Source: Ectopseudomonas composti
GTDB lineage: Bacteria > Pseudomonadota > Gammaproteobacteria > Pseudomonadales > Pseudomonadaceae
NCBI RefSeq assembly: GCF_900115475.1
Contig: NZ_FOWP01000006.1
Span: 248,001 to 312,000, forward strand
DNA length: 64,000 nt
Direction of reading: 5' to 3'
Shown here: positions 36,559 through 47,457 of the stretch, piece after piece
Layout of the letters: every line of letters begins with the position of its first letter
Numbering within the stretch: the stretch's first letter is position 1
Made by a program: the position numbers and the translations under genes
The notes under the pieces: model-generated
Databases searched by the model: none
What the model was told of the DNA's origin: nothing
The model's input: the letters and a program-made list of their open reading frames with translations, nothing else

Positions 36559-37126
36559 TACGCGGCGCGGGGATCTGCCTTGGCAGGCTAACCTGCTTCT
36601 GCACCTGATAGTGCACCTGCAGCGTGCCGCTGGTGAAGCGGCGTTGGTCGCTCAGCGTCAGACTGCGTTCCATGCCGGTCGCCAGCATTGGAATACCGGC
36701 ACCGAGCAGGTGCGGCACCAGGTTGATCACCACTTCGTCGATCAGCCCGGCGGTGTAGCAGTTTCCTGCCAGCAGGCTGCCGCCGACCAACCAGATACGC
36801 TGGAAACCGGCCTCGTTCAGTGCTACCACGGCTTGTGCGGGTGTGCAGTGAGTCAGCTGGATTTCATCCGTGGCACGCGGCAGGGCGAGGCGCGTCAGCA
36901 CCACGCAGGGCTTGCCGGGATAGGGCCAGGGGCCGCCGCGCTTGAGCAGCGCCTCGTAGGTGCCACGACCCATCAGCAGGGCATCGATACCGGAGTAGAA
37001 GTACTGAAAGGCGTACTCTTCATCGGCCTTGCGCAGTGAATCGAACCAGTCGAGGCGGCCATCGGGGCGAGCGATGTAGCCATCAAGACTGGAAGTGACG
37101 TGATAGATCAGTGACGGGTTCATCAT
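36545..37126 (-). CDS. RibD C-terminal / dihydrofolate-reductase-like protein
   Basis: 193 residues. The fold markers of the DHFR/RibD-C family are present: SSLDGYIARPDGRLDWF, DALLMGRGTYEALL, and IWLVGGSLLAGN for the NADPH site. Enzymes of this group reduce pteridine or pyrimidine rings; this member's substrate is unknown. Two ATGs (37126, 37123) follow GAGGTG; the second has the better spacing. Convergent 14-base overlap with rarD. Confidence 0.82.
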   Translation of the reverse strand: MMNPSLIYHVTSSLDGYIARPDGRLDWFDSLRKADEEYAFQYFYSGIDALLMGRGTYEALLKRGGPWPYPGKPCVVLTRLALPRATDEIQLTHCTPAQAVVALNEAGFQRIWLVGGSLLAGNCYTAGLIDEVVINLVPHLLGAGIPMLATGMERSLTLSDQRRFTSGTLQVHYQVQKQVSLPRQIPAPRINAA

Positions 37127-37343
37127 TGCACCTCGAGGGGGCCATCTGAAAATTGGAGTGGTGCCACCGAGACAAGTTCTTCGCGCGCCTTACCGCTTGT
37201 CGGCAGATAGTGCACTTCTAAGGCCCGTTTCACTGGCGGATGGTGCCTACTCCGAACGTGGAATATGCAAAGAAATTCGGCCCCGACGGCGGAAACCGTT
37301 AGGCTATGCACCGTTTTGTCGATTTCTTTGAGGTAGTGCCCCC

Positions 37344-38669
<1,326 letters not shown>

Positions 38670-38709
38670 TTCTGCTGGGCTAATATAGCTTCGTTTAGGC
38701 ACAGTCTGC

Positions 38710-38735
38710 CCCCTCTCCCATTTATGGGAGAGGGG
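38710..38735. repeat. 12-bp perfect hairpin between convergent genes
   Basis: CCCCTCTCCCAT (38710-38721) and ATGGGAGAGGGG (38724-38735). It may terminate both the helicase and the ABC exporter transcripts, although the T tract is poor; the sequence type is also a common dispersed pseudomonad palindrome. Confidence 0.6.
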
Positions 38736-38743
38736 CGTTCCCG

Positions 38744-40579
38744 TTATTCCACCCCGACGAAACCACCGGTCTGGTGCTGCCACAGGCGTGCATACAGGCC
38801 GCCACGGGCGATCAGCTCGGCGTGGGTGCCGGTTTCGATGACCTGCCCCTGGTCGATCACCACCAGGCGATCCATCCGCGCGATGGTCGACAGGCGGTGG
38901 GCGATGGCGATTACCGTCTTGCCTTCCATCAGGCTGTCCAGGCTCTCCTGAATGGCCGCTTCAACTTCTGAATCCAGCGCCGAGGTGGCTTCGTCCAGCA
39001 CCAGGATCGGCGCGTCCTTGAGCAGCACGCGGGCGATGGCAATGCGCTGGCGCTGACCGCCGGACAGTTTCACGCCGCGCTCGCCCACCTGCGCATCCAT
39101 GCCGCGCCCGCCCTGGCTGTCATCGAGCGTAGGGATGAAGGCATCGGCGCGCGCCTTGCGTACCGCTTCCCAGAGTTCGTCGTCGCTGGCAGCGGGCTTG
39201 CCGTAACGCAGGTTGTCGCGAATCGAACGATGTAGAAGCGAGGTGTCCTGGGTCACCACACCGATATTGGCGCGCAGGCTCTCCTGGGTCACCGTGGCGA
39301 TATCCTGATCGTCGATCAGGATCCTGCCGCTTTCCAGGTCGTATAGGCGCAGCAGCAGATTGACCAGGGTCGACTTGCCGGCGCCGGACGGGCCGACCAA
39401 GCCGATCTTTTCGCCAGGACGAATATCGATGCTGAGGCCGGCGATCACGCCGCCGCGCTTACCGTAGTGGAAGTGGATGTCGTCGAAGCGCACGCCGCCA
39501 TGCTGCACCTGGATCGGCTTGGCATCGTCGCGGTCGAGCACCTGGCGTGGTTGAACGATGCTTTGCATGCCGTCCTGCACGGTGCCGACGTTCTCGAAAA
39601 TGCCGTTGACCACCCACATGATCCATTCGGCCATGTTGTTGATGCGAATCACCAGGCCCAGCGCCAGGGCGATAGCGCCAGTGGTGATCTGTGCCTGGCT
39701 CCATAACCACAAGGCCAGAGCACCGGTGCCAACGATCAGCATGCCGTTGAGGCAGGTGATCAGGAAGTCCAGCGCGGTGATGGTGCGCGATTGCCGGCGG
39801 AATTTGTCGAGCAGGTCCTGCATGGCTTCACGGGCGTAGCTTTCTTCCTCCTGTGAGTGAGCGAACAGCTTGAGCGTGGCGATGTTGCTGTAGCCATCGA
39901 CCACCCGACCCATGACCTTGGAGCGCGCCGAGGACGCCGCAGCGGAGCGCGCTTTGATGCGCGGCACGAAGTACCACAGCGCCGCGCTGTAACCGACGAT
40001 CCACAAGGCCAGCGGCACCACCAGGCGCAGGTCGGCGGCGGCGAACAGGTACAGCGCGCTGCCGGCATAGACCACCACATGCCACAGTGCGTCGATTACC
40101 TGCATCGCCGAGTCGCGCAATGAGGGGCCGGTCTGCATCACGCGCTGGGCGATGCGGCCGGCGAAGTCGTTCTGGAAGAAGCTCAGGCTCTGCTTGAGCA
40201 CGTAGCGGTGGTTCTGCCAGCGGATCAGGTTGGTCAGGCCCGGATTGACCGCCTGGTGAGTGAGCAGGTTATGCAGACCGAACACCACGGGGCGGATGAT
40301 CAGCGCCACCAGCAGCATCCACAGCAGTGCGTTTCGATGCTCGCTGAAGAAGCTGCTGGCATCCGTGCTGGCCTGGGCCATGTCGATCAATTGGCCGAGG
40401 AAACTGAACAGTGCCACTTCGATCAATGCGGCGAAGAAGCCAATCACCAGCACGGCCAGCATCAGCGGCCACACCTTTTTCAGGTAGTGGCCGTAGAAGC
40501 GCAGCATGCCGGTTGGCGGGGCGACGTCGGGGCTGGGCTTGAAGACGTCGATCAGGGATTCGAAGCGGCGAAACAACAT
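38744..40579 (-). CDS. MsbA-like ABC exporter (fused membrane and ATPase domains)
   Basis: 611 residues. Six-helix transmembrane domain (about 30-320) fused to an ATPase domain (about 355-600) with Walker A GPSGAGKST, signature LSGGQRQR and Walker B ILVLDEATSALD, H-loop AIAHRLST. Homodimeric exporter of lipid or drug type; PA3228 is the P. aeruginosa counterpart by context (next to ppiA there). Substrate unknown. Monocistronic; upstream gap of 45 bases to the DUF457 gene on the same strand. Confidence 0.9.
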   Translation of the reverse strand: MLFRRFESLIDVFKPSPDVAPPTGMLRFYGHYLKKVWPLMLAVLVIGFFAALIEVALFSFLGQLIDMAQASTDASSFFSEHRNALLWMLLVALIIRPVVFGLHNLLTHQAVNPGLTNLIRWQNHRYVLKQSLSFFQNDFAGRIAQRVMQTGPSLRDSAMQVIDALWHVVVYAGSALYLFAAADLRLVVPLALWIVGYSAALWYFVPRIKARSAAASSARSKVMGRVVDGYSNIATLKLFAHSQEEESYAREAMQDLLDKFRRQSRTITALDFLITCLNGMLIVGTGALALWLWSQAQITTGAIALALGLVIRINNMAEWIMWVVNGIFENVGTVQDGMQSIVQPRQVLDRDDAKPIQVQHGGVRFDDIHFHYGKRGGVIAGLSIDIRPGEKIGLVGPSGAGKSTLVNLLLRLYDLESGRILIDDQDIATVTQESLRANIGVVTQDTSLLHRSIRDNLRYGKPAASDDELWEAVRKARADAFIPTLDDSQGGRGMDAQVGERGVKLSGGQRQRIAIARVLLKDAPILVLDEATSALDSEVEAAIQESLDSLMEGKTVIAIAHRLSTIARMDRLVVIDQGQVIETGTHAELIARGGLYARLWQHQTGGFVGVE

Positions 40580-40624
40580 TGCAGGCGTCCTGCCTCGGAA
40601 GAGGAAACCCCGATAGTAACGCCG

Positions 40625-41689
40625 TTACTGCGAGCGAGTCTCAGTTAAAAATGGTTTCTGTAGCTCGCCGGCCCAGGCCAGCAGTGGCACTTTCAGTTCG
40701 GGCTGCCAGATGCGTTTGAACAGCAGGACCAGGTGTTCGGCCTCGCCACGCTCGAAGGGCAGGCGGTCGATGGGATCGTGGACCTGCCATTTGTTGTCCT
40801 GCAGGTGAGCGAAGTCGAAGCGGAAGGGATGAAAGCCGGTCATGCCCAGGCGCAGATCGGTGACGATCAAGTGCCCATCAACCTGGTCGTAGCGCAGCAT
40901 GCCGCCGGTGAACCAATCCAGCCGTTGGTGCATGAGCGAGCCCGTCAGTTGCGCGCGCAGGTGCGTGCCGCGCGGCAAACGTTGCAGTTGCGGCGGTTCG
41001 TCATCGAACCAGCCGACCAGCGCTTCGTGGTAATCCTCGCCATCGAGCACGATGACGCGCCAGAGCAGGGTGTTGAGCGGCGTCGGTGTGGTGAACAGCT
41101 GTTCGGCCTGGATGCCCTGGCGCGCCAGCTCGCGCTCCACACGCTGCTCGGCCATGAATTTGCCGGCCAGGCTGAAGCCGATGTACAGCGTCGATACCGT
41201 CAGCGCTACGGCGGGTATGCGCCAACTCTGTTCGCGTAGCCCGGTGAACAGGCTGATCACCACTGCAGCGATCAACGGCACGGTATACAGCGGGTCGATG
41301 ATGAACAGGCTGGACCAGGCCGTGGGTGTCGGCATCAGCGGCCAGAACAGCTGGGTTCCGTAGCTGGTGAAGGCGTCCAGCAGTGGGTGGGTGATCAGCA
41401 CCAGCCATAGCGTCAGCAACAGGCGATTGGCCGAGTAGCCGGGATGAGGGCGAAAGCGCCTGGCCAGCCAGGTCAGTAGCAGGGCAAAGCCGCTGAGGAC
41501 GAACAGCGAGTGGCTGAAACCGCGGTGGTAGGTCATGTTGGCCACGGCATCGCCGTATTCCATGACCACGTCCAGATCGGGAACGGTCGCGAGCATCGCT
41601 CCGTAGAGCAGCGCCTTGCGGCCCTGCCAGCGACCGAGCAACGCGCCCTGGATGCTGGCGCCGAGTACCGCCTGGGTTATGGAGTCCAT
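40625..41689 (-). CDS. Membrane-bound metal-dependent hydrolase (DUF457/YdjM-like)
   Basis: 354 residues. N-terminal half has four or five membrane helices with the family residues DSITQAVLGASIQGALLG, HRGFSHSLF and LITHPLLDAFTSYGTQLFWP, whose histidines and aspartates suggest a metal site. The C-terminal half (about 190-354) is soluble. Function unknown although the family is LexA-regulated in E. coli. It begins with ATG 41689; it lies 45 bases upstream of the ABC exporter and may be co-transcribed with it. Confidence 0.85.
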   Translation of the reverse strand: MDSITQAVLGASIQGALLGRWQGRKALLYGAMLATVPDLDVVMEYGDAVANMTYHRGFSHSLFVLSGFALLLTWLARRFRPHPGYSANRLLLTLWLVLITHPLLDAFTSYGTQLFWPLMPTPTAWSSLFIIDPLYTVPLIAAVVISLFTGLREQSWRIPAVALTVSTLYIGFSLAGKFMAEQRVERELARQGIQAEQLFTTPTPLNTLLWRVIVLDGEDYHEALVGWFDDEPPQLQRLPRGTHLRAQLTGSLMHQRLDWFTGGMLRYDQVDGHLIVTDLRLGMTGFHPFRFDFAHLQDNKWQVHDPIDRLPFERGEAEHLVLLFKRIWQPELKVPLLAWAGELQKPFLTETRSQ

Positions 41690-41814
41690 CGAATGCTTCC
41701 GGAAAATGACAGGCCGCTACGTTAGCCGAGGCGCCGAGGGAATGCCGTGGGGAAATTTCAAGCAAAGATTACAGCTGTGGCGGGTATCCTGATGGCCATG
41801 AGCGTCAAGAAATC

Positions 41815-42234
41815 ATGGCCATGCTGATCGTCTCCAACAGTGTTCACCTTCCCGATGAAGAAATCGAGTTGACCGCCATCCGTGCCCAGGGCGCTGGCGG
41901 GCAGAACGTCAACAAGGTGTCCAGTGCGGTGCATCTGCGTTTCGATAGTCAGGCTTCGTCGCTGCCGCCCTTTTACAAGGAGCGCCTGCTGACGCTTGCC
42001 GACAGCCGTATCACCGCTGATGGAGTGGTGATCATCAAGGCGCAGCAGTACCGCACCCAGGAGCAGAATCGCGCCGACGCTCTCGAGCGTCTTGCCGAGT
42101 TGATTCGCAGTGCCGGCAAGGTGGAAAAGAAGCGCCGCCCGACCAAGCCGACCCTCGGCTCGAAAAAGCGCCGCCTGGATGGCAAGAGCAAGCGCGGAGC
42201 GATCAAGGCGGGGCGGGGCAAGGTGGATTTCTAG
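41815..42234 (+). CDS. arfB: Alternative ribosome-rescue factor ArfB (YaeJ)
   Basis: 139 residues. The peptidyl-tRNA hydrolase loop RAQGAGGQNVNKVSS has the catalytic GGQ (about residues 28-30), and the C-terminal 40 residues are a Lys/Arg-rich tail that fits the empty mRNA channel. ArfB frees stalled ribosomes without a stop codon. A second ATG at 41821 gives MLIVSNSVHLPD, closer to orthologues, and may be the true start. No strong ribosome site before either. Confidence 0.92.
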   Translation: MAMLIVSNSVHLPDEEIELTAIRAQGAGGQNVNKVSSAVHLRFDSQASSLPPFYKERLLTLADSRITADGVVIIKAQQYRTQEQNRADALERLAELIRSAGKVEKKRRPTKPTLGSKKRRLDGKSKRGAIKAGRGKVDF

Positions 42235-42286
42235 CCGCGTGCCTGCAGTCAGGTGCAGCGGAGGATAACGGCAGCGTTACGTAGGG

Positions 42287-42303
42287 TGCGCCGTGCGCAC
42301 CTG
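42287..42303. repeat. Small palindrome between arfB and mgsA
   Basis: GGTGCGC (42287-42293), CGT, GCGCACC (42297-42303), within GTAGGGTGCGCCGTGCGCACC. Repeat-like sequence recurs partially at 42323-42332. Possible terminator for both convergent genes, but no T tract. Confidence 0.5.
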
Positions 42304-42355
42304 AACGATGGCTGCTGCTCCCCGGTGCGCACTGCCTAGGTTGCCCCGCGACATC

Positions 42356-42820
42356 CTAGCCGCGTGCTGCCAGATAAGCCTGGTAGTCGGGAATACGGTA
42401 CTCGTGCTGCTGCTCCAGCAGGCTGCTGCTGAGCAGGTAGTCGGCACTGCTTTCGTTGCAGGCGACCGGGATGTTCCACACCGCCGCTACACGCAGCAGG
42501 GCTTTGATGTCCGGGTCGTGTGGCTGCGGCTCGAAGGGGTCCCAGAAGAACACCAGCATGTCCACGCGCTGTTCGGCGATGCGCGCGCCGATCTGTTGGT
42601 CGCCGCCCAGCGGGCCGCTGATCATGCTTTCCACCGGTAGCCCCAGGCGTTTGCTCAGCAGCAGGCCGGTGGTACCGGTGGCCACCAGCTCATGGCGAGC
42701 AAGCTTGTTGCGCTGACGTTCGCACCAGTCCAGCAGGAAGCCTTTGCAGTGATCATGCGCCACCAGGGCGATACGTTTGCGCGCCGGCAGTTGTGCGTGG
42801 GTGAAGCTGATACGGCTCAT
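42356..42820 (-). CDS. mgsA: Methylglyoxal synthase
   Basis: 154 residues. Active-site segments LVAHDHCK, TGTTG, SGPLGGDQQIGARI (catalytic aspartate) and WDPFEPQPHDPDIKALLRVA match the family throughout. It turns dihydroxyacetone phosphate into methylglyoxal and phosphate, a phosphate-releasing bypass. ATG 42820 follows GAGGAGG. It starts 13 bases after gap on the same strand, so gap-mgsA is a probable operon under the HexR-type promoter. Confidence 0.94.
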   Translation of the reverse strand: MSRISFTHAQLPARKRIALVAHDHCKGFLLDWCERQRNKLARHELVATGTTGLLLSKRLGLPVESMISGPLGGDQQIGARIAEQRVDMLVFFWDPFEPQPHDPDIKALLRVAAVWNIPVACNESSADYLLSSSLLEQQHEYRIPDYQAYLAARG

Positions 42821-42833
42821 CGAGCCTCCTCTT

Positions 42834-43835
42834 TCAGTGCAGGCGGGCCAGGACCAGGCAGTTGTCCAGCATGCGATTGGAGAAACCCCATTCGTTGTCA
42901 TACCAGGCCATGACCTTGAGCAGCTTGCCGCTGACCTTGGTGTGGTTGGCGTCGAAGATCGAGGACAGCGGGTTATGGTTGAAGTCGCAGGACACCAACG
43001 GCAGTGCGTTGTAGCCCAGCACCGGCGACTGCTCGCTGGCGGCCTTGAGGAGGGCGTTGACTTCCTCGGCAGTGGTCTCGCGCTTGACCTGCAGGGTCAG
43101 GTCGACCAGCGATACGTTGATCACCGGCACCCGTACCGCCATACCGGTGAGCTTGCCGGCCAGTTCCGGCAGCACCAGGCCGACCGCCTCGGCAGCGCCG
43201 GTCTTGGTCGGGATCATCGATTGGGTCGCCGAGCGCGCGCGGTACAAATCGCTGTGGTAAACGTCGGAAAGGTTCTGGTCGTTGGTGTAGGCGTGGATGG
43301 TGGTCATCAAACCCTGCTCGATGCCCAGCTCGCGATGCAGCGCCTGCGCGACCGGCGCCAGGCAGTTGGTGGTGCAGGAGGCGTTGGAGATGATCTGCAT
43401 GTCAGGCGTCAGCACCTGCTCGTTGACGCCATATACCACGGTGGCGTCGGCGCCCTTGGCGGGCGCGGAGATCAGAACCTTGCGTGCGCCGGCCGCCAGG
43501 TGTGCAGCGGCCTTATCGCGCTCGGTAAACAGCCCGGTGCATTCCAGCACGACATCGACTTGATGGGTCTTCCAGGGCAGTTCTGCCGGGTTGCGAATGG
43601 CGCTGACTGCAATGCGATCACCCTTGATCCACAGACTTTCACCGTCGACCTTAACCTCTTCGGGGAAGTGGCCGTGGACGCTGTCGTATTGCAGCAGGTG
43701 CGCGTTGATGGCGCTGTCGCCCAGGTCGTTGATAGCCACGACCTGCAGGTGCTGGCGATAATTCTGGGTATAGAGTGCGCGTAGCACGTTGCGGCCGATG
43801 CGGCCGAAGCCATTGATGGCGATTCGTAGTGTCAT
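42834..43835 (-). CDS. gap: Glyceraldehyde-3-phosphate dehydrogenase
   Basis: 333 residues. NAD site [15 protein letters not shown], catalytic [12 protein letters not shown], and the C-terminal [12 protein letters not shown] are intact. It oxidises glyceraldehyde-3-phosphate; in pseudomonads the edd-linked paralogue works in sugar breakdown through the Entner-Doudoroff route. It diverges from edd, as PA3195 from PA3194, over a region with a HexR-like dyad. Followed by mgsA after 13 bases. Confidence 0.95.
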   Translation of the reverse strand: MTLRIAINGFGRIGRNVLRALYTQNYRQHLQVVAINDLGDSAINAHLLQYDSVHGHFPEEVKVDGESLWIKGDRIAVSAIRNPAELPWKTHQVDVVLECTGLFTERDKAAAHLAAGARKVLISAPAKGADATVVYGVNEQVLTPDMQIISNASCTTNCLAPVAQALHRELGIEQGLMTTIHAYTNDQNLSDVYHSDLYRARSATQSMIPTKTGAAEAVGLVLPELAGKLTGMAVRVPVINVSLVDLTLQVKRETTAEEVNALLKAASEQSPVLGYNALPLVSCDFNHNPLSSIFDANHTKVSGKLLKVMAWYDNEWGFSNRMLDNCLVLARLH

Positions 43836-43856
43836 GGCGAGGGTCTCGTGAATTTG

Positions 43857-43871
43857 TTGTTAGAATTACAA
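43857..43871. promoter_or_regulatory. HexR-like operator
   Basis: TTGT-TAGAATT-ACAA, an exact match to the HexR consensus TTGT-N7/8-ACAA known from P. putida, in the gap-edd divergent region. A weaker copy TTGT-AAATACG-AACA is at 43922-43936 nearer edd. HexR represses both sides and releases with 2-keto-3-deoxy-6-phosphogluconate. Confidence 0.7.
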
Positions 43872-43965
43872 GATTATTCCCATTGCTCTAGAAATCAAGC
43901 CCGCCGAGTGGCAGTATTTTGTTGTAAATACGAACAGACGCTAGTTGCTAGCCTGGAGACTCCCC

Positions 43966-45789
43966 ATGCATCCCCGCGTTGTTGAAGTTACCGAACGTCT
44001 TGTCGAGCGCAGCCGCGCTACGCGTCAACGCTACCTTGAGATGATCCGTGCGGCCGCCAGCGAAGGGCCGCAGCGTGGCAAACTGCAGTGCGCCAACTTC
44101 GCCCACGGCGTGGCCGGCTGCAGTGGTCACGACAAGCAGACGCTGCGCCTGATGGATGCGGCCAACGTGGCCATCGTTTCGGCTTACAACGACATGTTGT
44201 CGGCGCATCAGCCTTACGAGACCTTCCCCGAACAGATCAAGCAGGCCCTGCGTGACCTGGGTTCGGTGGGCCAGTTCGCCGGCGGCGTACCGGCCATGTG
44301 CGATGGCGTTACCCAGGGCGAGCCAGGCATGGAGCTGGGTATTGCCAGTCGCGAGGTGATCGCCATGTCCACCGCTGTGGCGCTGTCGCACAACATGTTC
44401 GATGCCGCGCTGTATCTGGGCGTGTGCGACAAGATAGTGCCGGGCCTGGTGATGGGGGCGCTGCGTTTCGGTCATCTGCCGTCCATGTTCGTGCCGGCCG
44501 GGCCGATGACTTCGGGGTTGTCCAACAAGGAGAAAGCCGACGTGCGCCAGCGTTACGCAGAAGGCAAGGCGACCCGCGACGAGCTGCTGGCGGCGGAAAT
44601 GGCCGCTTACCACGGGCCGGGTACCTGCACTTTCTACGGCACCGCCAACACCAACCAGTTGTTGATGGAAGTGATGGGCCTGCACCTGCCGGGCGCCTCC
44701 TTCATCAATCCGGGCACGCCCCTGCGTGATGCGCTGACCCGCGAAGCCGCGCAGCAGGTCACGCGGCTGACCAAGCAGAGTGGCCAGTTCATGCCCATTG
44801 GCGAGATCGTCGACGAGCGCTGCCTGGTCAACTCCATCGTCGCCCTGCATGCCACTGGCGGCTCCACCAACCACACCCTGCACATGCCGGCCATCGCCCG
44901 CGCCGCCGGCATCCTGCTGACCTGGCAGGATATGGCTGATCTGTCCGAGGTGGTGCCGACCCTGGCGCACGTCTATCCCAATGGCAAGGCCGACATCAAT
45001 CACTTCCAGGCCGCTGGCGGCATGGCCTTCCTGATCCGCGAGCTGCTTGAAGCCGGATTGCTGCATGAGGAGGTCAATACCGTGGTTGGGCGCGGCTTGT
45101 CGCGCTACACCCAGGAGCCATTCCTCGAAGAGGGCAAGCTGGTCTGGCGCGACGGGCCGACCGAGAGCCTGGAGGAGAGTGTGCTGCGTCCCGTGGCGCG
45201 ACCGTTCTCGGCAGAAGGCGGCCTGCGCCTGATGCAGGGCAACCTGGGGCGCGGGGTGATGAAGGTGTCCGCAGTTGCGCCGGAACATCAGATCGTGGAA
45301 GCACCGGCGCTGGTTTTCGAGGACCAGTTGGATCTGGTCGAAGCCTTCAAGGCCGGCAAACTGGAGCGCGACTTCGTCGCCGTGGTGCGTTTCCAGGGCC
45401 CGCGCAGCAATGGGATGCCGGAGCTGCACAAGATGACGCCTTACCTGGGCGTGCTGCAGGATCGCGGTTTCAAAGTGGCGCTGGTGACCGATGGGCGCAT
45501 GTCCGGTGCTTCGGGCAAGATCCCGGCAGCCATCCACGTCTGCCCGGAATCTTTCGATGGCGGGCCGCTGGCGCGGGTGCGCGATGGTGACCTGATCCGT
45601 GTCGATGGCCGGGCCGGTGAACTGCTGCTGCAGGTCGACGAGGCCGAGTTCGCCTCGCGCCAGCCGGCAGCACGGCCTGCTCCGGCCAGTGGTTGTGGGC
45701 GCGAACTGTTCGCCTTCATGCGCCAAAACTTCAGCACGGCGGAGCAGGGCGCCAGTGCCTTTACCGAGAGCCTCGAGTCGCTGACCTGA
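43966..45789 (+). CDS. edd: 6-Phosphogluconate dehydratase
   Basis: 607 residues, IlvD/Edd family. Iron-sulfur and substrate motifs: [70 protein letters not shown] and [16 protein letters not shown]. It makes 2-keto-3-deoxy-6-phosphogluconate in the Entner-Doudoroff pathway. ATG 43966 ([12 protein letters not shown]) follows TGGAGACTCCCC. Regulated with gap through the divergent region. glk/gltR genes of the PAO1 operon do not follow here. Confidence 0.95.
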   Translation: MHPRVVEVTERLVERSRATRQRYLEMIRAAASEGPQRGKLQCANFAHGVAGCSGHDKQTLRLMDAANVAIVSAYNDMLSAHQPYETFPEQIKQALRDLGSVGQFAGGVPAMCDGVTQGEPGMELGIASREVIAMSTAVALSHNMFDAALYLGVCDKIVPGLVMGALRFGHLPSMFVPAGPMTSGLSNKEKADVRQRYAEGKATRDELLAAEMAAYHGPGTCTFYGTANTNQLLMEVMGLHLPGASFINPGTPLRDALTREAAQQVTRLTKQSGQFMPIGEIVDERCLVNSIVALHATGGSTNHTLHMPAIARAAGILLTWQDMADLSEVVPTLAHVYPNGKADINHFQAAGGMAFLIRELLEAGLLHEEVNTVVGRGLSRYTQEPFLEEGKLVWRDGPTESLEESVLRPVARPFSAEGGLRLMQGNLGRGVMKVSAVAPEHQIVEAPALVFEDQLDLVEAFKAGKLERDFVAVVRFQGPRSNGMPELHKMTPYLGVLQDRGFKVALVTDGRMSGASGKIPAAIHVCPESFDGGPLARVRDGDLIRVDGRAGELLLQVDEAEFASRQPAARPAPASGCGRELFAFMRQNFSTAEQGASAFTESLESLT

Positions 45790-45793
45790 GCGG

Positions 45794-45879
45794 GTAGGGT
45801 GGACAACGCGAAGCTTGTCCACCGTCGGTCCGAACGGTGGATGAAAAAAGCGTCAGCTGCGCGCCCCGATCCACCCTAC
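45794..45879. repeat. Nested palindromic repeat between edd and rdgC
   Basis: Outer arms GTAGGGTGGA (45794-45803) and TCCACCCTAC (45870-45879); inner stem GGTGGACAA/TTGTCCACC (45798-45806 with 45815-45823). This looks like a dispersed pseudomonad repeat and fills the gap between convergent genes. Confidence 0.7.
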
Positions 45880-45885
45880 GGGTCA

Positions 45886-46806
45886 TTAGATCCCCTGCGG
45901 AATCTCTTCGCCACCGAGTGCGCTGAACAGCTCCGGCAGGAACTCCACCAGGGTCATCATCATCAGGATGAAGCTGGCGTCCTGCTGAGCCAGGGCGTCG
46001 TCACCGCCGTCCTGTTCGGCCTGCTCCTGCAGCACGTCTTCGAAGCGCAGGCGCTTGATGGTCAGCTTGTCGTCGAGCACGAAGGACAGTTTGTCCTGCC
46101 AGGCCAGCGACAGCTGTGTGACCTGCTTGCCAGTGGAGAGGTGCAGCTGGATTTCCTCGCTGGTCAGGTCCTGGCGCTTGCAGCGCACCACGCCGCCGTC
46201 TTCATGGGTGTCGCGCAGCTCGCACTCGTCGAGCACGAAGAAGCCTTCGGCGGCGCTCTGGTTCTTCAGCCAGTCGGTCAGGGTGGCGGTCGGCGCGATT
46301 TTCACCGACAGCGGGCGTACCGGCAGCGAGCCGATGGCTTCGCGCAGGGTGGAGAGCAGGTCTTCGGCCTTCTTGGCGCTGGCGCTGTCGACCAGGATCA
46401 GGCCCTGTTTCGGCGCGATGGCGGCGAAGGTGCCGGATTTGCGGATGAACGCGCGCGGCAGGAAGGCCTGGACGATCTCGTCTTTGATCTGGTCGCGCTC
46501 TTTCTTGTACACCTTGCGCATCTGGGTGTTCTCGATCTCGTCGACCTTCTCCTTAAGCGCGTCACGCACCACCGAACCCGGCAGGATGCGTTCTTCCTTG
46601 CGTGCGCCGATCAGCAGGAAGTCGCCGCTGACGTGCACCAGTGGTGCATCGGCACCTTTGCCGAAGGGGGCGGTGAAACCGTAGGTGGTCAGCTCCTGGC
46701 TGGCGCAGGGACGTGCCGGCTTGCTGGACAGTGCTGTCTCCAGCGCTTCGGCGTCGAAAGGGATGTCCTGGGTGAGGCGGTAGACCAGCAGGTTACGAAA
46801 CCACAT
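45886..46806 (-). CDS. rdgC: Recombination-associated protein RdgC
   Basis: 306 residues, exactly the usual length. Starts [17 protein letters not shown] and contains [16 protein letters not shown] and [20 protein letters not shown], family-wide sequence. RdgC forms a ring-like dimer on DNA and restrains RecA. ATG 46806; a 37-codon upstream extension has no ribosome site. Context (rdgC, tRNAs, FKBP) is as PA3263-PA3262. Confidence 0.95.
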   Translation of the reverse strand: MWFRNLLVYRLTQDIPFDAEALETALSSKPARPCASQELTTYGFTAPFGKGADAPLVHVSGDFLLIGARKEERILPGSVVRDALKEKVDEIENTQMRKVYKKERDQIKDEIVQAFLPRAFIRKSGTFAAIAPKQGLILVDSASAKKAEDLLSTLREAIGSLPVRPLSVKIAPTATLTDWLKNQSAAEGFFVLDECELRDTHEDGGVVRCKRQDLTSEEIQLHLSTGKQVTQLSLAWQDKLSFVLDDKLTIKRLRFEDVLQEQAEQDGGDDALAQQDASFILMMMTLVEFLPELFSALGGEEIPQGI

Positions 46807-47053
46807 GAGCGGGTGACTCTCCATTGATGATGAAGTCGCGGGGGTGGCGCCATCCTTGGGCTCTCTCGAGCCGGCGCGCAGCGACGGATGAAGGTGGCGG
46901 GCCATCAACAGGATCATGATCGGTCCGCCGGCACAGAGCGCGCATTATTCTCCGCTGACGTGCTCAGGCCAACCCTGACAACGAGCCGCTGAGGAAATTC
47001 GCTGGTCTCGCCTAAGTTCTTGCTGCGTCGGTAAATTTTTTTGCGAAGAGGGC

Positions 47054-47082
47054 TTGCCAAGGTCAGGATCGCTCTCTAGAAT
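47054..47082 (+). promoter_or_regulatory. Promoter of tRNA-Val/tRNA-Asp
   Basis: TTGCCA, 17-bp spacer, TAGAAT, then a GC-rich discriminator, ending 22 bases before the first tRNA. Strong sigma-70 promoter pattern for both tRNAs. Confidence 0.75.
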
Positions 47083-47103
47083 GCGCCCCACTTCGAGAGT
47101 GAA

Positions 47104-47179
47104 GGGTGATTAGCTCAGCCGGGAGAGCATCTGCCTTACAAGCAGAGGGTCGGCGGTTCGATCCCGTCATCACCCACCA
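47104..47179 (+). tRNA. tRNA-Val(UAC)
   Basis: 76 bases: acceptor GGGTGAT/ATCACCC, anticodon stem TCTGC/GCAGA, loop CTTACAA with anticodon TAC, T-loop TTCGATC, encoded CCA. First of a two-tRNA transcript. Confidence 0.98.
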
Positions 47180-47194
47180 ATCTCGCAGTTACGC

Positions 47195-47271
47195 GCAGCG
47201 GTAGTTCAGTCGGTTAGAATACCGGCCTGTCACGCCGGGGGTCGCGGGTTCGAGTCCCGTCCGCTGCGCCA
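47195..47271 (+). tRNA. tRNA-Asp(GUC)
   Basis: 77 bases: acceptor GCAGCGG/CCGCTGC, anticodon loop CTGTCAC with GTC, T-loop TTCGAGT, discriminator G and CCA. 15 bases after tRNA-Val. The second acceptor pair is C-G, compensated on both sides. Substrate of AspRS at 7013. Confidence 0.98.
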
Positions 47272-47457
47272 TTCTTTTCCTCGCTTCATCCCCTCCTGTG
47301 ACAACCTCTCGGCATTCGCCGAAATCTTCAAAAAATCCTTTGTTTGCTTGAACTTATGCGCATTGCTCGGCTCCTATGCCGTAGCCAGTGATTGCAGCGT
47401 ACTGCTAAGCTCGCGCTTTCACACGACGGCCTTCGGGCGCATCTACAAGGAACAAGC

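Noticed and set aside
43948-45822. 624-codon open frame opposite edd
   Set aside because: Antisense shadow of a high-GC gene; edd itself shows complete family motifs.
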